A stretch of 32,847 nucleotides of DNA, from the NCBI GenBank assembly GCA_029248845.1, contig JAQWIO010000116.1, positions 1 through 32,847 on the forward strand. Reading direction: 5' to 3'. The translations under genes and the position numbers were made by a program. The DNA comes from Polaribacter sp. (lineage in GTDB: Bacteria; Bacteroidota; Bacteroidia; Flavobacteriales; Flavobacteriaceae). Numbering within the stretch: position 1 is the stretch's first letter; each line of letters begins with the position of its first letter. Below are positions 8,156 to 16,113 of this stretch, one piece after another. The notes beneath the pieces were generated by a model, which saw only the letters and a program-made list of their open reading frames with translations, did not search any database and was not told the DNA's origin.

Positions 8156-8815
8156 ATGACGTTCGATTTAGAGTACAATTCAGAAAGACCATTAATGATT
8201 ATTCCAGAATATGGAAGACATATTCAAAAATTAGTAGACCATTGTTTAGCTTTAGAAACTAAACAGGAACGAGATAAAATGGCAAAGGCAATAGTAGATG
8301 TGATGGGTAATTTACAACCACATTTACGTGATGTTCCTGATTTTAAACATAAATTATGGGATCAGCTCTACATAATGTCAGATTTTAAATTAGATGCAGA
8401 ATCTCCATATCCTAAACCATCTAAAGAAGAATTACAGGAAAAACCTGAAGCTTTAGCCTACCCAAAATCAGCATCAAGATATCGTTATTATGGAAATAAT
8501 ATACAAACAATGATAAATATTGCTTTAAGTTGGGAAGAAAGTGATAAAAAAGAAGCATTGGTATTTACAATTGCCAATCATATGAAAAAATGCTATTTAA
8601 ACTGGAATAAAGATACAGTTGATGATGCCGTAATTTTTAAGCATTTACATGACTTATCTGACGGTAAGTTAGATCTTCGAAATACTGAAGAAGCACTTTC
8701 TGAAAGTAAAAATTTATTAAGAAAACTTCGTACTCAAGGGAAAAACCACAATAACCCTAAAAATAATTACAAGAAACCACACCACAATAATCAACACAAA
8801 AACAGAAAAAGATAA
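8156..8815 (+). CDS. DUF4290 domain-containing protein
   Basis: The 219-aa soluble protein matches the Bacteroidota-specific DUF4290 family, recognised from LEYNSERPLMIIPEYGRHIQ at the N-terminus, the middle WDQLYIMSDFKLD and the helix IANHMKKCYLNWNKDTVDD. The last 25 residues are an asparagine/histidine/lysine/arginine-rich tail that may be disordered and could bind nucleic acid (inference from composition). No function is established. It lies only 6 nt ahead of murA and so is almost certainly translated from the same mRNA; this DUF4290-murA order is, as far as I recall, common in the phylum, hinting at a link to cell-wall synthesis that is unproven. Confidence 0.88.
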   Translation: MTFDLEYNSERPLMIIPEYGRHIQKLVDHCLALETKQERDKMAKAIVDVMGNLQPHLRDVPDFKHKLWDQLYIMSDFKLDAESPYPKPSKEELQEKPEALAYPKSASRYRYYGNNIQTMINIALSWEESDKKEALVFTIANHMKKCYLNWNKDTVDDAVIFKHLHDLSDGKLDLRNTEEALSESKNLLRKLRTQGKNHNNPKNNYKKPHHNNQHKNRKR

Positions 8816-8821
8816 GAGACT

Positions 8822-10132
8822 ATGGCATCATTTAAAATTGAAGGCGGTCATAAATTAAATGGAACAATCACTCCTCAAGGAGCAAAAAATGAAGTCTTAC
8901 AAATAATTTGTGCAGTTTTACTAACTTCAGAAAGAGTTGTAGTTCACAATGTTCCAGATATTATTGATGTTAATAAGTTAATCTTTATTCTTGGAGAATT
9001 GGGTGTAAAAGTCGAAAAATTGCATCGAAACTCTTATGCTTTTCAAGCAGATGAAATTAATTTAGAATATTTAGAATCAACAAGTTTTAAAAAAGATGGA
9101 AGCTCCTTACGAGGTTCAATTATGATTGTTGGTCCATTATTGGCAAGATTTGGTAAAGGATATATTCCTCGACCTGGAGGAGATAAGATTGGTCGTAGAA
9201 GATTAGATACCCATTTTGAAGGTTTTATTAGATTGGGTGCAAAATTTAGGTATAATAAGGAAGAGCACTTTTATGGTGTTGAAGCTGAAGAATTACAGGG
9301 TGTAGAAATGTTATTAGATGAAGCCTCTGTTACTGGAACTGCCAATATTTTAATGGCATCTGTTTTAGCAAAAGGAACTACAAAAATATACAATGCAGCC
9401 TGCGAACCTTACATTCAACAATTGTCTAAAATGTTAAATTCTATGGGTGCAAAAATTTCTGGGGTAGGTTCTAATTTATTAGTTATTGAAGGTGTTGAAT
9501 CCCTGGGTGCTACTGAACACAGAGTCTTACCAGATATGATTGAAATTGGTTCTTGGATAGGTGTTGCAGTGATGACCCGATCGGAGTTAACTATAAAAAA
9601 TGTAAGCTGGGAAAATCTAGGGCAAATTCCAAGTGTCTTTAAAAAATTAGGAATTAAATTAGAGAAAAAAGGAGATGACATCTACATTCCTAAACAAGAA
9701 TCTTACGAAATACAAAATTATATAGATGGTTCGGTTTTAACTGTTTCAGACGCTCCTTGGCCAGGCTTTACACCAGACTTATTAAGTATAGTTTTAGTCA
9801 TTGCAACTCAAGCCAAAGGGACAGTTTTAATTCATCAAAAAATGTTTGAAAGTCGTTTGTTTTTTGTGGATAAGTTAATTGATATGGGTGCGAAAGTAAT
9901 TTTATGTGACCCACATAGAGCAACTGTAATTGGTCAGAATTTTAAAAGTTCGTTAAAAGCTACAAAGATGACTTCACCAGATATAAGAGCGGGAATTTCT
10001 TTATTAATTGCTGCATTATCTGCGAATGGAACGAGTATTATTAACAACATCGAACAAATAGATAGAGGTTATGAAAATATCGAAGCTCGTTTAAAATCTA
10101 TTGGTGCTAAAATTGAAAGAATAGAAGATTAA
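8822..10132 (+). CDS. murA: MurA, UDP-N-acetylglucosamine 1-carboxyvinyltransferase (Asp-type active site)
   Basis: The 436-aa enzyme transfers enolpyruvate from PEP to UDP-GlcNAc, the first committed step of peptidoglycan synthesis in the cytoplasm. The EPSP-synthase-like double domain is full length: GAKNE with Lys22 near the N-terminus, LRGSIMIVGPLLARFG, the active-site loop PGGDKIGRRRLDTH, and the C-terminal DIRAGISLLIAALSANG and EQIDRGYENIEARLKSIGA. The loop has Asp121 where E. coli MurA has Cys115, the residue fosfomycin alkylates; Asp versions are known to be active and insensitive to the drug. It is the second gene of the DUF4290-murA pair and is followed by a strong terminator. Confidence 0.96.
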   Translation: MASFKIEGGHKLNGTITPQGAKNEVLQIICAVLLTSERVVVHNVPDIIDVNKLIFILGELGVKVEKLHRNSYAFQADEINLEYLESTSFKKDGSSLRGSIMIVGPLLARFGKGYIPRPGGDKIGRRRLDTHFEGFIRLGAKFRYNKEEHFYGVEAEELQGVEMLLDEASVTGTANILMASVLAKGTTKIYNAACEPYIQQLSKMLNSMGAKISGVGSNLLVIEGVESLGATEHRVLPDMIEIGSWIGVAVMTRSELTIKNVSWENLGQIPSVFKKLGIKLEKKGDDIYIPKQESYEIQNYIDGSVLTVSDAPWPGFTPDLLSIVLVIATQAKGTVLIHQKMFESRLFFVDKLIDMGAKVILCDPHRATVIGQNFKSSLKATKMTSPDIRAGISLLIAALSANGTSIINNIEQIDRGYENIEARLKSIGAKIERIED

Positions 10133-10156
10133 GAATTTATAACAATGTAAAAATAC

Positions 10157-10187
10157 AAAATAGTGTCAGTTTGACACTATTTTTTTG
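10157..10187 (+). terminator. Intrinsic terminator after murA
   Basis: AAAATAGTGTCA and TGACACTATTTT form a perfect 12-bp stem with a 3-nt loop, followed by more T. It lies 24 nt after the murA stop codon. Confidence 0.9.
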
Positions 10188-10202
10188 ATGGCAACATTTT
10201 TG
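10171..10202 (+). promoter_or_regulatory. Probable grpE-dnaJ promoter overlapping the murA terminator
   Basis: TTG at 10171-10173, inside the terminator stem, is followed after 21 nt by CATTTTTG at 10195-10202, which matches TAnnTTTG in seven of eight positions. Transcription would begin near 10208, about 30 nt before grpE. No CIRCE-like heat-shock operator is visible. Confidence 0.4.
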
Positions 10203-10238
10203 CGTATAAATAATGTATAATTTAATGATTGTAAACGA

Positions 10239-10787
10239 ATGAGTAAGAAAGAAGATTTAAAAGAAAAAGAAACTACTTCAGTAGATGAAGTCAGTCAAAC
10301 ACAAGATGATCAAGAGATTGTAGAAGAAAATATCAAAGAAGAGCCAACTCCTGAAGAGTTAATCAAAGTTGAAAAGGATAAGTTTTTACGTCTTTTTGCA
10401 GAGTTTGAGAATTATAAAAAAAGAACAACTAGAGAACGTATTGAACTTTTTAAGACGGCAGGACAAGAAGTAATGACATCTTTACTGCCAGTTGTAGATG
10501 ATTTTGAACGTGCTTTGTCACATATCGATGATGACAAAGAAGCAGAAGAATTAAGAAAGGGAGTTTTGCTAATTTATCAAAAATTTTACAAGACTTTAGA
10601 GCAAAAAGGGCTGTCAAAAATAGAAACCAATTCAGGAGATACCTTTGATGCAGAAATTCATGAAGCAATTACACAAATTCCAGCTCCAACTGATGATTTA
10701 AAAGGAAAAGTAATTGATTGTATTGAAAAAGGATACAAGCTAGGTGATAAAATTATACGTTATCCAAAAGTGGTAATAGGACAGTAA
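10239..10787 (+). CDS. grpE: GrpE, nucleotide exchange factor for DnaK
   Basis: The 182-aa protein releases ADP from DnaK in the cytoplasmic Hsp70 cycle. It has an acidic, low-complexity N-terminal tail (about 1-45), a long dimerising coiled coil (VEKDKFLRLFAEFENYKKRTTRERIELF) and a C-terminal beta domain with the family signature GDTFDAEIHEAI and GKVIDCIEKGYKLGDKIIRYPKVVIG. Length is ordinary for the family. It is followed after 46 nt by dnaJ and the pair probably forms an operon; dnaK is not in the window. Confidence 0.95.
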   Translation: MSKKEDLKEKETTSVDEVSQTQDDQEIVEENIKEEPTPEELIKVEKDKFLRLFAEFENYKKRTTRERIELFKTAGQEVMTSLLPVVDDFERALSHIDDDKEAEELRKGVLLIYQKFYKTLEQKGLSKIETNSGDTFDAEIHEAITQIPAPTDDLKGKVIDCIEKGYKLGDKIIRYPKVVIGQ

Positions 10788-10833
10788 ATAAACATACAGT
10801 AGTTGAAAAAACTGATAACTGAGATCAAAAAAC

Positions 10834-11958
10834 ATGGCAAAACAAGATTTTTACGAAGTATTAAACATTTCTAAATCGGCATCACAAGCAGAAATAAAAA
10901 AAGGCTATAGAAAAATGGCTATTAAATATCACCCAGATAAAAATCCTGGTGATAAAACTGCGGAAGAAAATTTTAAAAAAGCAGCTGAGGCTTATGAAAT
11001 TTTAAGTGACGAGAATAAAAAAGCAAGATATGATCAATATGGTCATCAAGCCTTCGATGGACCTCAGGGCGGTGGCGGTTTTGGTGGTGGCGGAATGAAT
11101 ATGGATGATATATTCAGTCAATTTGGAGATATTTTTGGAGGTGGTGGCTTCGGAGGTTTTGGCGGTGGCGGTGGTCAACGACAAGCTCGTGTAAAAGGGA
11201 GCAATTTGCGTATTCGTGTAAAACTTACTTTAGAAGAAATTGCTAGAGGAGTAGAAAAGAAAGTAAAAGTTCGAAGAAAAGTTCAAGCAGACGGAGTGAC
11301 TTATAAAACATGTCCTACTTGTAATGGTTCTGGCCAGCAAATGAGAATAACCAACACTATTTTAGGAAGAATGCAAACTGCTTCAACTTGTTCTACTTGT
11401 ATGGGGTCAGGAGAAATAATTCACAACAAACCTAATGGCTCAGACTCACAAGGTTTGATTGTAACAGAAGAAACTGTTACGATCAATATACCTGAAGGAG
11501 TTACAGAAGGAGTTCAATTAAAAGTAGGTGGAAAAGGAAACGATGCTCCAGGGAAAAAATCAATTTCTGGAGATTTATTAGTTTTAATTGAAGAAATCCC
11601 TCATGAAACTTTAAAAAGAGAAGGGAACAACATTCATTATGATCTTTATGTTAATTTTTCAGAAGCTGTTTTAGGAACAAGTAAAGAAGTTAATACGGTT
11701 ACTGGTAAAGTTAAAATTAAAATTGATTCTGGAACTCAATCTGGTAAAATATTAAGATTAAAAGGGAAAGGTTTGCCAAGCATAGAAAGTTATGGAACAG
11801 GGGATTTCTTAATTCATATAAATGTATGGACACCAAAGGAGTTAAATAAAGAGCAAAGAAGGTTTTTTGAAAAGATGTCTGACGATGAAAATTTTACTCC
11901 AAGTCCAAATAAGTCGGATAAATCATTTTTTGAAAAAGTAAAAGACATGTTTTCTTAA
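10834..11958 (+). CDS. dnaJ: DnaJ, Hsp40 co-chaperone with a reduced zinc-finger region
   Basis: The 374-aa protein stimulates DnaK ATPase and delivers unfolded clients. The J domain (1-70) has the essential HPD at 33-35; a Gly/Phe-rich linker (about 75-118) has runs such as GGGFGGFGGGGG; client-binding beta domains follow, ending in FFEKVKDMFS. The cysteine-rich region keeps only two CxxCxGxG motifs (CPTCNGSG and CSTCMGSG) instead of four, so it can hold one zinc ion rather than two. I recall the same in other flavobacterial DnaJ proteins, so it is a lineage trait and not damage. The reading frame is intact. It is the last gene of the grpE-dnaJ pair. Confidence 0.94.
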   Translation: MAKQDFYEVLNISKSASQAEIKKGYRKMAIKYHPDKNPGDKTAEENFKKAAEAYEILSDENKKARYDQYGHQAFDGPQGGGGFGGGGMNMDDIFSQFGDIFGGGGFGGFGGGGGQRQARVKGSNLRIRVKLTLEEIARGVEKKVKVRRKVQADGVTYKTCPTCNGSGQQMRITNTILGRMQTASTCSTCMGSGEIIHNKPNGSDSQGLIVTEETVTINIPEGVTEGVQLKVGGKGNDAPGKKSISGDLLVLIEEIPHETLKREGNNIHYDLYVNFSEAVLGTSKEVNTVTGKVKIKIDSGTQSGKILRLKGKGLPSIESYGTGDFLIHINVWTPKELNKEQRRFFEKMSDDENFTPSPNKSDKSFFEKVKDMFS

Positions 11959-12042
11959 ACATATGTAAATATTATATAGTTGAATACCTCTTTTTCATGA
12001 AAAATATTTTTAACAAAGGTAGTATTAAGCTATATTTACACC

Positions 12043-12114
12043 GTTGTTAAACAATTAACAACATTTCTTTTTCATAGCAATTTTTTTCCCACTCAAAGTT
12101 TGAGTGGGTTTTTT
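12043..12114 (+). ncRNA. Putative small RNA, copy 1 (twin of 12549-12619)
   Basis: The unit opens with a perfect 8-bp hairpin (GTTGTTAA, loop ACAA, TTAACAAC), continues through a U-rich linker containing CTTTTTCATAGCAATTTTT, and ends with CCCACTCAAA-G-TTTGAGTGGG plus six T, an intrinsic terminator. A near-consensus -7 box TATATTTA lies at 12031-12038, placing the start of transcription at the first hairpin. There is no open reading frame of note. A second copy lies 506 bp downstream. It may also be only a decorated terminator for dnaJ; the conserved linker and one compensatory base-pair change argue for an RNA. Confidence 0.5.
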
Positions 12115-12115
12115 C

Positions 12116-12512
12116 TTTACAAATATTGAAACAACAACAAAATACAAGATCTCTCTATCTTAAATATATTTAATTTTAACAGAAAATAAGTTCATTAGAA
12201 AACTTTATTAATCAAGTTAAAATTCGAGATACTTTGTTTTTTAAATATCAATTTTAGAACTATTTATTCAATTTTAAAAAAAAAGCTATATACGCAAATA
12301 AAATTTACAATTAATTAAGGTACTTAGTCATTTTATCAGTTAATTGATGGCAGGATATTAGCTTATTTTTTTAATAAAACTTTGTAGTTTTTTATTAGTC
12401 ATAATTTTTTATGATAAAACCCTTAAATTATTTGAATAAAATTAAAAAAACAACAATTTTATAACATTATAAGAAAAAAAAATAATTAGGTGTTTTTTTT
12501 ACACGAAAATAC
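12116..12512. other. A/T-rich non-coding stretch between the twin small RNAs
   Basis: I see no open reading frame with coding character in these roughly 400 bases. Visible structures are weak: AATTTTAAC at 12172 with its complement GTTAAAATT at 12216, and the short palindrome TCATAA-TTTT-TTATGA at 12399-12414. In DNA this A/T-rich such repeats can be chance. No third copy of the small-RNA linker is present. Confidence 0.6.
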
Positions 12513-12543
12513 TTGGTTAGTATTAAATTCTATTATATATTTG
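12513..12543 (+). promoter_or_regulatory. Promoter of small RNA copy 2
   Basis: TTG at 12513-12515, a 20-nt spacer, and TATATTTG at 12536-12543 (perfect TAnnTTTG). The predicted start, about six bases on, coincides with the first base of the hairpin at 12549. The stretch shares a GTATTAA-containing segment with the region upstream of copy 1. Confidence 0.65.
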
Positions 12544-12548
12544 TATAG

Positions 12549-12619
12549 TTATTAAGAAATTAATAAGTTTTTCTTTTTCATAGCAATTTTTCGCACTCAT
12601 ATTTTGAGTGGGTTTTTTT
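12549..12619 (+). ncRNA. Putative small RNA, copy 2 (upstream of rnpB)
   Basis: This copy repeats the design of 12043-12114: a 7-bp hairpin TTATTAA-GAAA-TTAATAA, the same linker CTTTTTCATAGCAATTTTT, and a terminator hairpin CGCACTCA/TGAGTGGG (one G-G mismatch) with seven T. In the first hairpin a G-C pair of copy 1 is an A-U pair here, a compensatory change that keeps the stem. It has a perfect promoter. Its terminator ends only 15 nt before the rnpB closing helix, so read-through could feed rnpB, for which I see no promoter of its own. I do not recognise an Rfam family. Confidence 0.55.
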
Positions 12620-12633
12620 ATGAATAATGAATG

Positions 12634-12968
12634 ATTTAAAAACAGTATAGAAATTGCGAATTTACCTTATCGTCACGCTATTCGTGAAGGAAAGTCCGAA
12701 CACCAAAGAGTATCATAGCGGATAACATCCGTCCAACGTAAGTTGAGGACAAGTGCAACAGAAAGAATGTACAGTTAGGCTGTAGTGAAACCAGGTAAAC
12801 TCTATGAGGTGCAATGCCATGTAAATTAGAGCTTGAGAGCTTCTCGCTCGATTCTAAAGGGTAGGCAGATAGATTCTAAAAGTAATTTTAGAACTAGATA
12901 AATGATAAGGACCTTTTAAGGAACAGAATTCGGCTTATTAATTCGCATTTTCTATACTGTTTTTAAAT
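12634..12968 (+). ncRNA. rnpB: RNase P catalytic RNA
   Basis: The universally conserved core is readable: GAAGGAAAGTCCGAACACC near the 5' side, GCAACAGAAAGAATGTACAG, GTGAAACCAGGTAAACTC, the GGTGCAATGCC segment, GGGTAGGCAGAT, and ACAGAATTCGGCTTAT near the 3' end, which pairs in P4 with the AGGAAAGTCC side. This RNA processes the 5' ends of tRNA precursors with RnpA protein. The outer helix P1 is very long: 29 bases at 12634-12662 pair with 12940-12968 with one mismatch. The coordinates include this helix; mature ends may lie several bases inside it. Confidence 0.93.
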
Positions 12969-13060
12969 TAAAAATTACGAAATCTCTATTTTAATCAATT
13001 AAATTTTAAAGAATATAAAAACATTTTCTTCTTATACGTTTATAAGAGTTATCTATGTAT

Positions 13061-13096
13061 TTGTCTTTTAAAATTGAGATAAAAAATGTAATTTTG
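13061..13096 (+). promoter_or_regulatory. Probable acnB promoter
   Basis: TAATTTTG at 13089-13096 is a perfect TAnnTTTG box. The best TTG upstream is at 13061, a spacer of 25 nt, which is long. The predicted start near 13102 leaves an untranslated leader of about 80 nt before ATG 13181 and lies inside the longer ORF of the track, which argues against that longer start. Confidence 0.4.
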
Positions 13097-13180
13097 AGGG
13101 CGTTAAATAAAACAAAAAAACTTTTAACTTCTGACATAAAATTAATTTATAATTCAGACCCAAATCAAAGATTTTTTTTC

Positions 13181-15958
13181 ATGAATATTTATAAAGATTA
13201 CCTTAAGCAAATAAAAGAACGAAAACTTCTAGGTCTTCATCCACAACCAATTGATGATTCAATATTATTAATTAAAATCATTGAGCAAATTAAAGATTTA
13301 GAAAACGAATATAGAGAAGATTCTCTCAACTTTTTTATCTACAATGTTTTGCCAGGAACAACAAGTGCTGCTGTTGTAAAGGCTGATTTTTTAAAAGAAA
13401 TTATCTTAGGAGATTCTTTCGTAAAAGAAATATCATCTTCTTTTGCTTTTGAGCAATTATCTCATATGAAAGGTGGCCCTTCAGTAGCTGTTTTATTAGA
13501 TCTAGCTTTGGGGTCTAATTTATCTATTGCAAGAGAAGCTGCAAATGTTTTAAAAACTCAGGTTTTTCTATATGAAGCCGATACAACTCGTTTGGAAAAA
13601 GCATTTAATAATGGGAATGTAATTGCGAAGGAGATCATAGAGAGTTACGCCAAAGCTGAGTTTTTTACAAAACTTCCTGAAATTCCTGAAGAAATCAAGA
13701 TTGTTACTTTTGTTGCAGGAATAGGAGATATTTCAACAGATTTATTATCACCTGGAGGTGACGCTCATTCTAGATCCGATAGAGAACTTCATGGTCAGTC
13801 TCTATTTGAGCATAACAAAGAGCAACAAAACGAATTGCTAGCTCTCCAAAAACAACATCCAGATAAGCGAGTGATGTTAATTGCAGAGAAAGGTACAATG
13901 GGTGTTGGTTCATCTAGAATGTCAGGTGTAAATAATGTTGCATTGTGGACAGGTATAAAATCAAGTCCTTATGTTCCATTTATTAATATTGCACCAATTA
14001 TTGCTGGTACGAATGGGATTTCTCCGATTTTTTTAACAACCGTTGGTGTAACAGGTGGTATTGGTATTGATCTTAAAAACTGGGTAAAGCAGAAAGATTC
14101 TGATGGTAATATTTTAAGAGATGCTGATGGAGAATACATTTTAAAAGAAAAATATTCTGTTGCTACAGGAACTGTTCTTACTGTCAATACTAAAGATAAA
14201 AAATTGTATAATGGTAATCAGGAATTAGTGGATATTTCTGCATCATTAACACCTCAAAAAAAAGAATTTATAAAAGCTGGAGGTTCGTACGCTATTGTAT
14301 TTGGTAAAAAACTTCAAACATTTGCATCAAAAGTTCTAGGGATTGACGTTATACCTGTCTATGCAACATCAAAAGAAATTTCTATTGAAGGACAGGGACT
14401 TACTGCCGTAGAAAAAATATTTAATAAAAACGCAGTTGGTATCACACCAGGTAAAGTATTACATGCTGGTTCTGATGTTCGTGTTGAGGTAAATATTGTA
14501 GGTTCGCAAGATACAACTGGTCTTATGACCTCTCAAGAATTAGAGATGATGGCTGCAACAGTAATTTCTCCAATTGTTGATGGTGCATACCAATCAGGTT
14601 GTCATACTGCTTCAGTATGGGATGAAAGGTCTAAGGCAAATATACCTAGACTTATGAAGTTTATGAATGACTTTGGTTTAATTACAGCACGTGATCCCAA
14701 AGGAAAATACCATGCAATGACCGATGTTATCCATAAAGTTCTTAATGATATAACTATCGATGACTGGGCAATAATTATTGGAGGAGATTCTCATACAAGA
14801 ATGTCTAAAGGTGTCGCTTTTGGAGCAGATTCTGGAACTGTTGCTTTAGCGTTAGCTACCGGTGAAGCTTCAATGCCAATTCCTCAATCAGTGAAAGTTA
14901 CTTTTAAAGGAGAAATGAAAAATTATATGGATTTCAGAGATGTAGTTCATGCCACCCAATCTCAAATGCTTACTCAGTTTGGAGGAGATAACGTATTCCA
15001 AGGAAGGGTTATTGAGGTTCATATTGGAACTCTTACTGCTGATCAAGCATTTACATTTACAGATTGGACTGCAGAAATGAAAGCTAAAGCTTCCATATGT
15101 ATATCTGAAGATGACACTTTAATCGAGTCTTTAGAGATTGCAAAAGGTAGAATCCAGATTATGATTGACAAAGGAATGGATAATCATAAGCAAGTTCTTC
15201 AAGGGTTAATTGACATCGCAAATAGAAGAATAGCTGAGATTAAATCAGGTGATAAACCTGCTTTAGCCCCAGATGAAAATGCAAATTACTTTGCTGAGGT
15301 TGTGATTGATCTAGACCAAATAGGAGAACCAATGATTGCCGATCCGGATGTAAATAACGAGGATGTTTCTAAACGTTATACACACGATACAATTAGACCA
15401 TTGTCTTACTATGGTGGAACTAAAAAAGTAGATTTAGGATTCATTGGATCTTGTATGGTTCATAAAGGAGATATGAAAATTTTGGCTCAAATGCTAAAGA
15501 ATATTGAATCTCAGACAGGTAAGGTTGAATTTAAAGCACCCTTAGTCGTTGCACCTCCAACGTATAATATTGTTGACGAATTAAAAGATGAAGGGGATTG
15601 GGAAGTTTTAGTGAAGTATTCAGGTTTTGAATTTGATGATAGTGCCCCAAAAGGTTTGGCTCGAACAAAATACGAAAACATGTTGTATCTAGAACGTCCA
15701 GGATGTAACCTATGTATGGGGAATCAAGAAAAGGCTGAACCAGGTGATACTGTAATGGCTACTTCTACACGTCTTTTTCAAGGAAGAGTTGTTAAAGATT
15801 CTAGTGAGAAAAAGGGAGAATCTTTATTATCATCTACACCAGTAGTTGTATTGTCTACAATTTTAGGTAGAACACCTACTATGAATGAATATGAAGCAGC
15901 TGTTGATGGTATTGTATTAACAAAATTTAAGCCTTCTTTGAAGCAATTAGTTAGATAA
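13181..15958 (+). CDS. acnB: AcnB-type aconitate hydratase (2-methylisocitrate dehydratase)
   Basis: The enzyme interconverts citrate and isocitrate in the TCA cycle using a [4Fe-4S] cluster, and the AcnB class can also hydrate 2-methyl-cis-aconitate. I start at ATG 13181 (925 aa), where MNIYKDYLKQIKERKLLGLHPQPIDD aligns with the AcnB N-terminus; the track's 42 extra residues have no counterpart. Domain order is the HEAT-like AcnB N-terminal domain, the swivel domain (about 160-375) and the catalytic core with SGCHTASVWDER and GGDSHTRMSKG. Cluster ligands are Cys758 in GSCMVHKG and Cys842/Cys845 in GCNLCMGNQ. It is somewhat longer than E. coli AcnB (865 aa), with part of the excess between Cys758 and Cys842. 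It is transcribed alone. Confidence 0.95.
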   Translation: MNIYKDYLKQIKERKLLGLHPQPIDDSILLIKIIEQIKDLENEYREDSLNFFIYNVLPGTTSAAVVKADFLKEIILGDSFVKEISSSFAFEQLSHMKGGPSVAVLLDLALGSNLSIAREAANVLKTQVFLYEADTTRLEKAFNNGNVIAKEIIESYAKAEFFTKLPEIPEEIKIVTFVAGIGDISTDLLSPGGDAHSRSDRELHGQSLFEHNKEQQNELLALQKQHPDKRVMLIAEKGTMGVGSSRMSGVNNVALWTGIKSSPYVPFINIAPIIAGTNGISPIFLTTVGVTGGIGIDLKNWVKQKDSDGNILRDADGEYILKEKYSVATGTVLTVNTKDKKLYNGNQELVDISASLTPQKKEFIKAGGSYAIVFGKKLQTFASKVLGIDVIPVYATSKEISIEGQGLTAVEKIFNKNAVGITPGKVLHAGSDVRVEVNIVGSQDTTGLMTSQELEMMAATVISPIVDGAYQSGCHTASVWDERSKANIPRLMKFMNDFGLITARDPKGKYHAMTDVIHKVLNDITIDDWAIIIGGDSHTRMSKGVAFGADSGTVALALATGEASMPIPQSVKVTFKGEMKNYMDFRDVVHATQSQMLTQFGGDNVFQGRVIEVHIGTLTADQAFTFTDWTAEMKAKASICISEDDTLIESLEIAKGRIQIMIDKGMDNHKQVLQGLIDIANRRIAEIKSGDKPALAPDENANYFAEVVIDLDQIGEPMIADPDVNNEDVSKRYTHDTIRPLSYYGGTKKVDLGFIGSCMVHKGDMKILAQMLKNIESQTGKVEFKAPLVVAPPTYNIVDELKDEGDWEVLVKYSGFEFDDSAPKGLARTKYENMLYLERPGCNLCMGNQEKAEPGDTVMATSTRLFQGRVVKDSSEKKGESLLSSTPVVVLSTILGRTPTMNEYEAAVDGIVLTKFKPSLKQLVR

Positions 15959-15983
15959 TAAAAATAAAAACTTTATTTATTAC

Positions 15984-16016
15984 AAAAACCTAAGCTTTAA
16001 ACTTGGGTTTTTTTTA
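15984..16016 (+). terminator. Intrinsic terminator after acnB
   Basis: AAAAACCTAAG pairs with CTTGGGTTTTT (one G-T wobble) across a short loop and is followed by a T-run. It begins 26 nt after the acnB stop codon. Confidence 0.85.
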
Positions 16017-16113
16017 TTGTTTTTAGTTGAAGGTTAATTTTATAAACATATTTTTAAGTAAGAGGTATAGATACTACCAATACAAATAAAATTTTCGAAG
16101 CTATTATATAATT

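Noticed and set aside
12399-12414. Palindrome TCATAA-TTTT-TTATGA as a third small RNA
   Set aside because: It lacks the conserved linker, a good promoter and a G/C-rich terminator, and such palindromes are expected by chance in DNA this rich in A/T.
12043-12619. Twin repeat read as a mobile element or CRISPR remnant
   Set aside because: Only two copies exist, there are no regular spacers, no terminal inverted repeats and no transposase; the parts are promoter, hairpin, linker and terminator.
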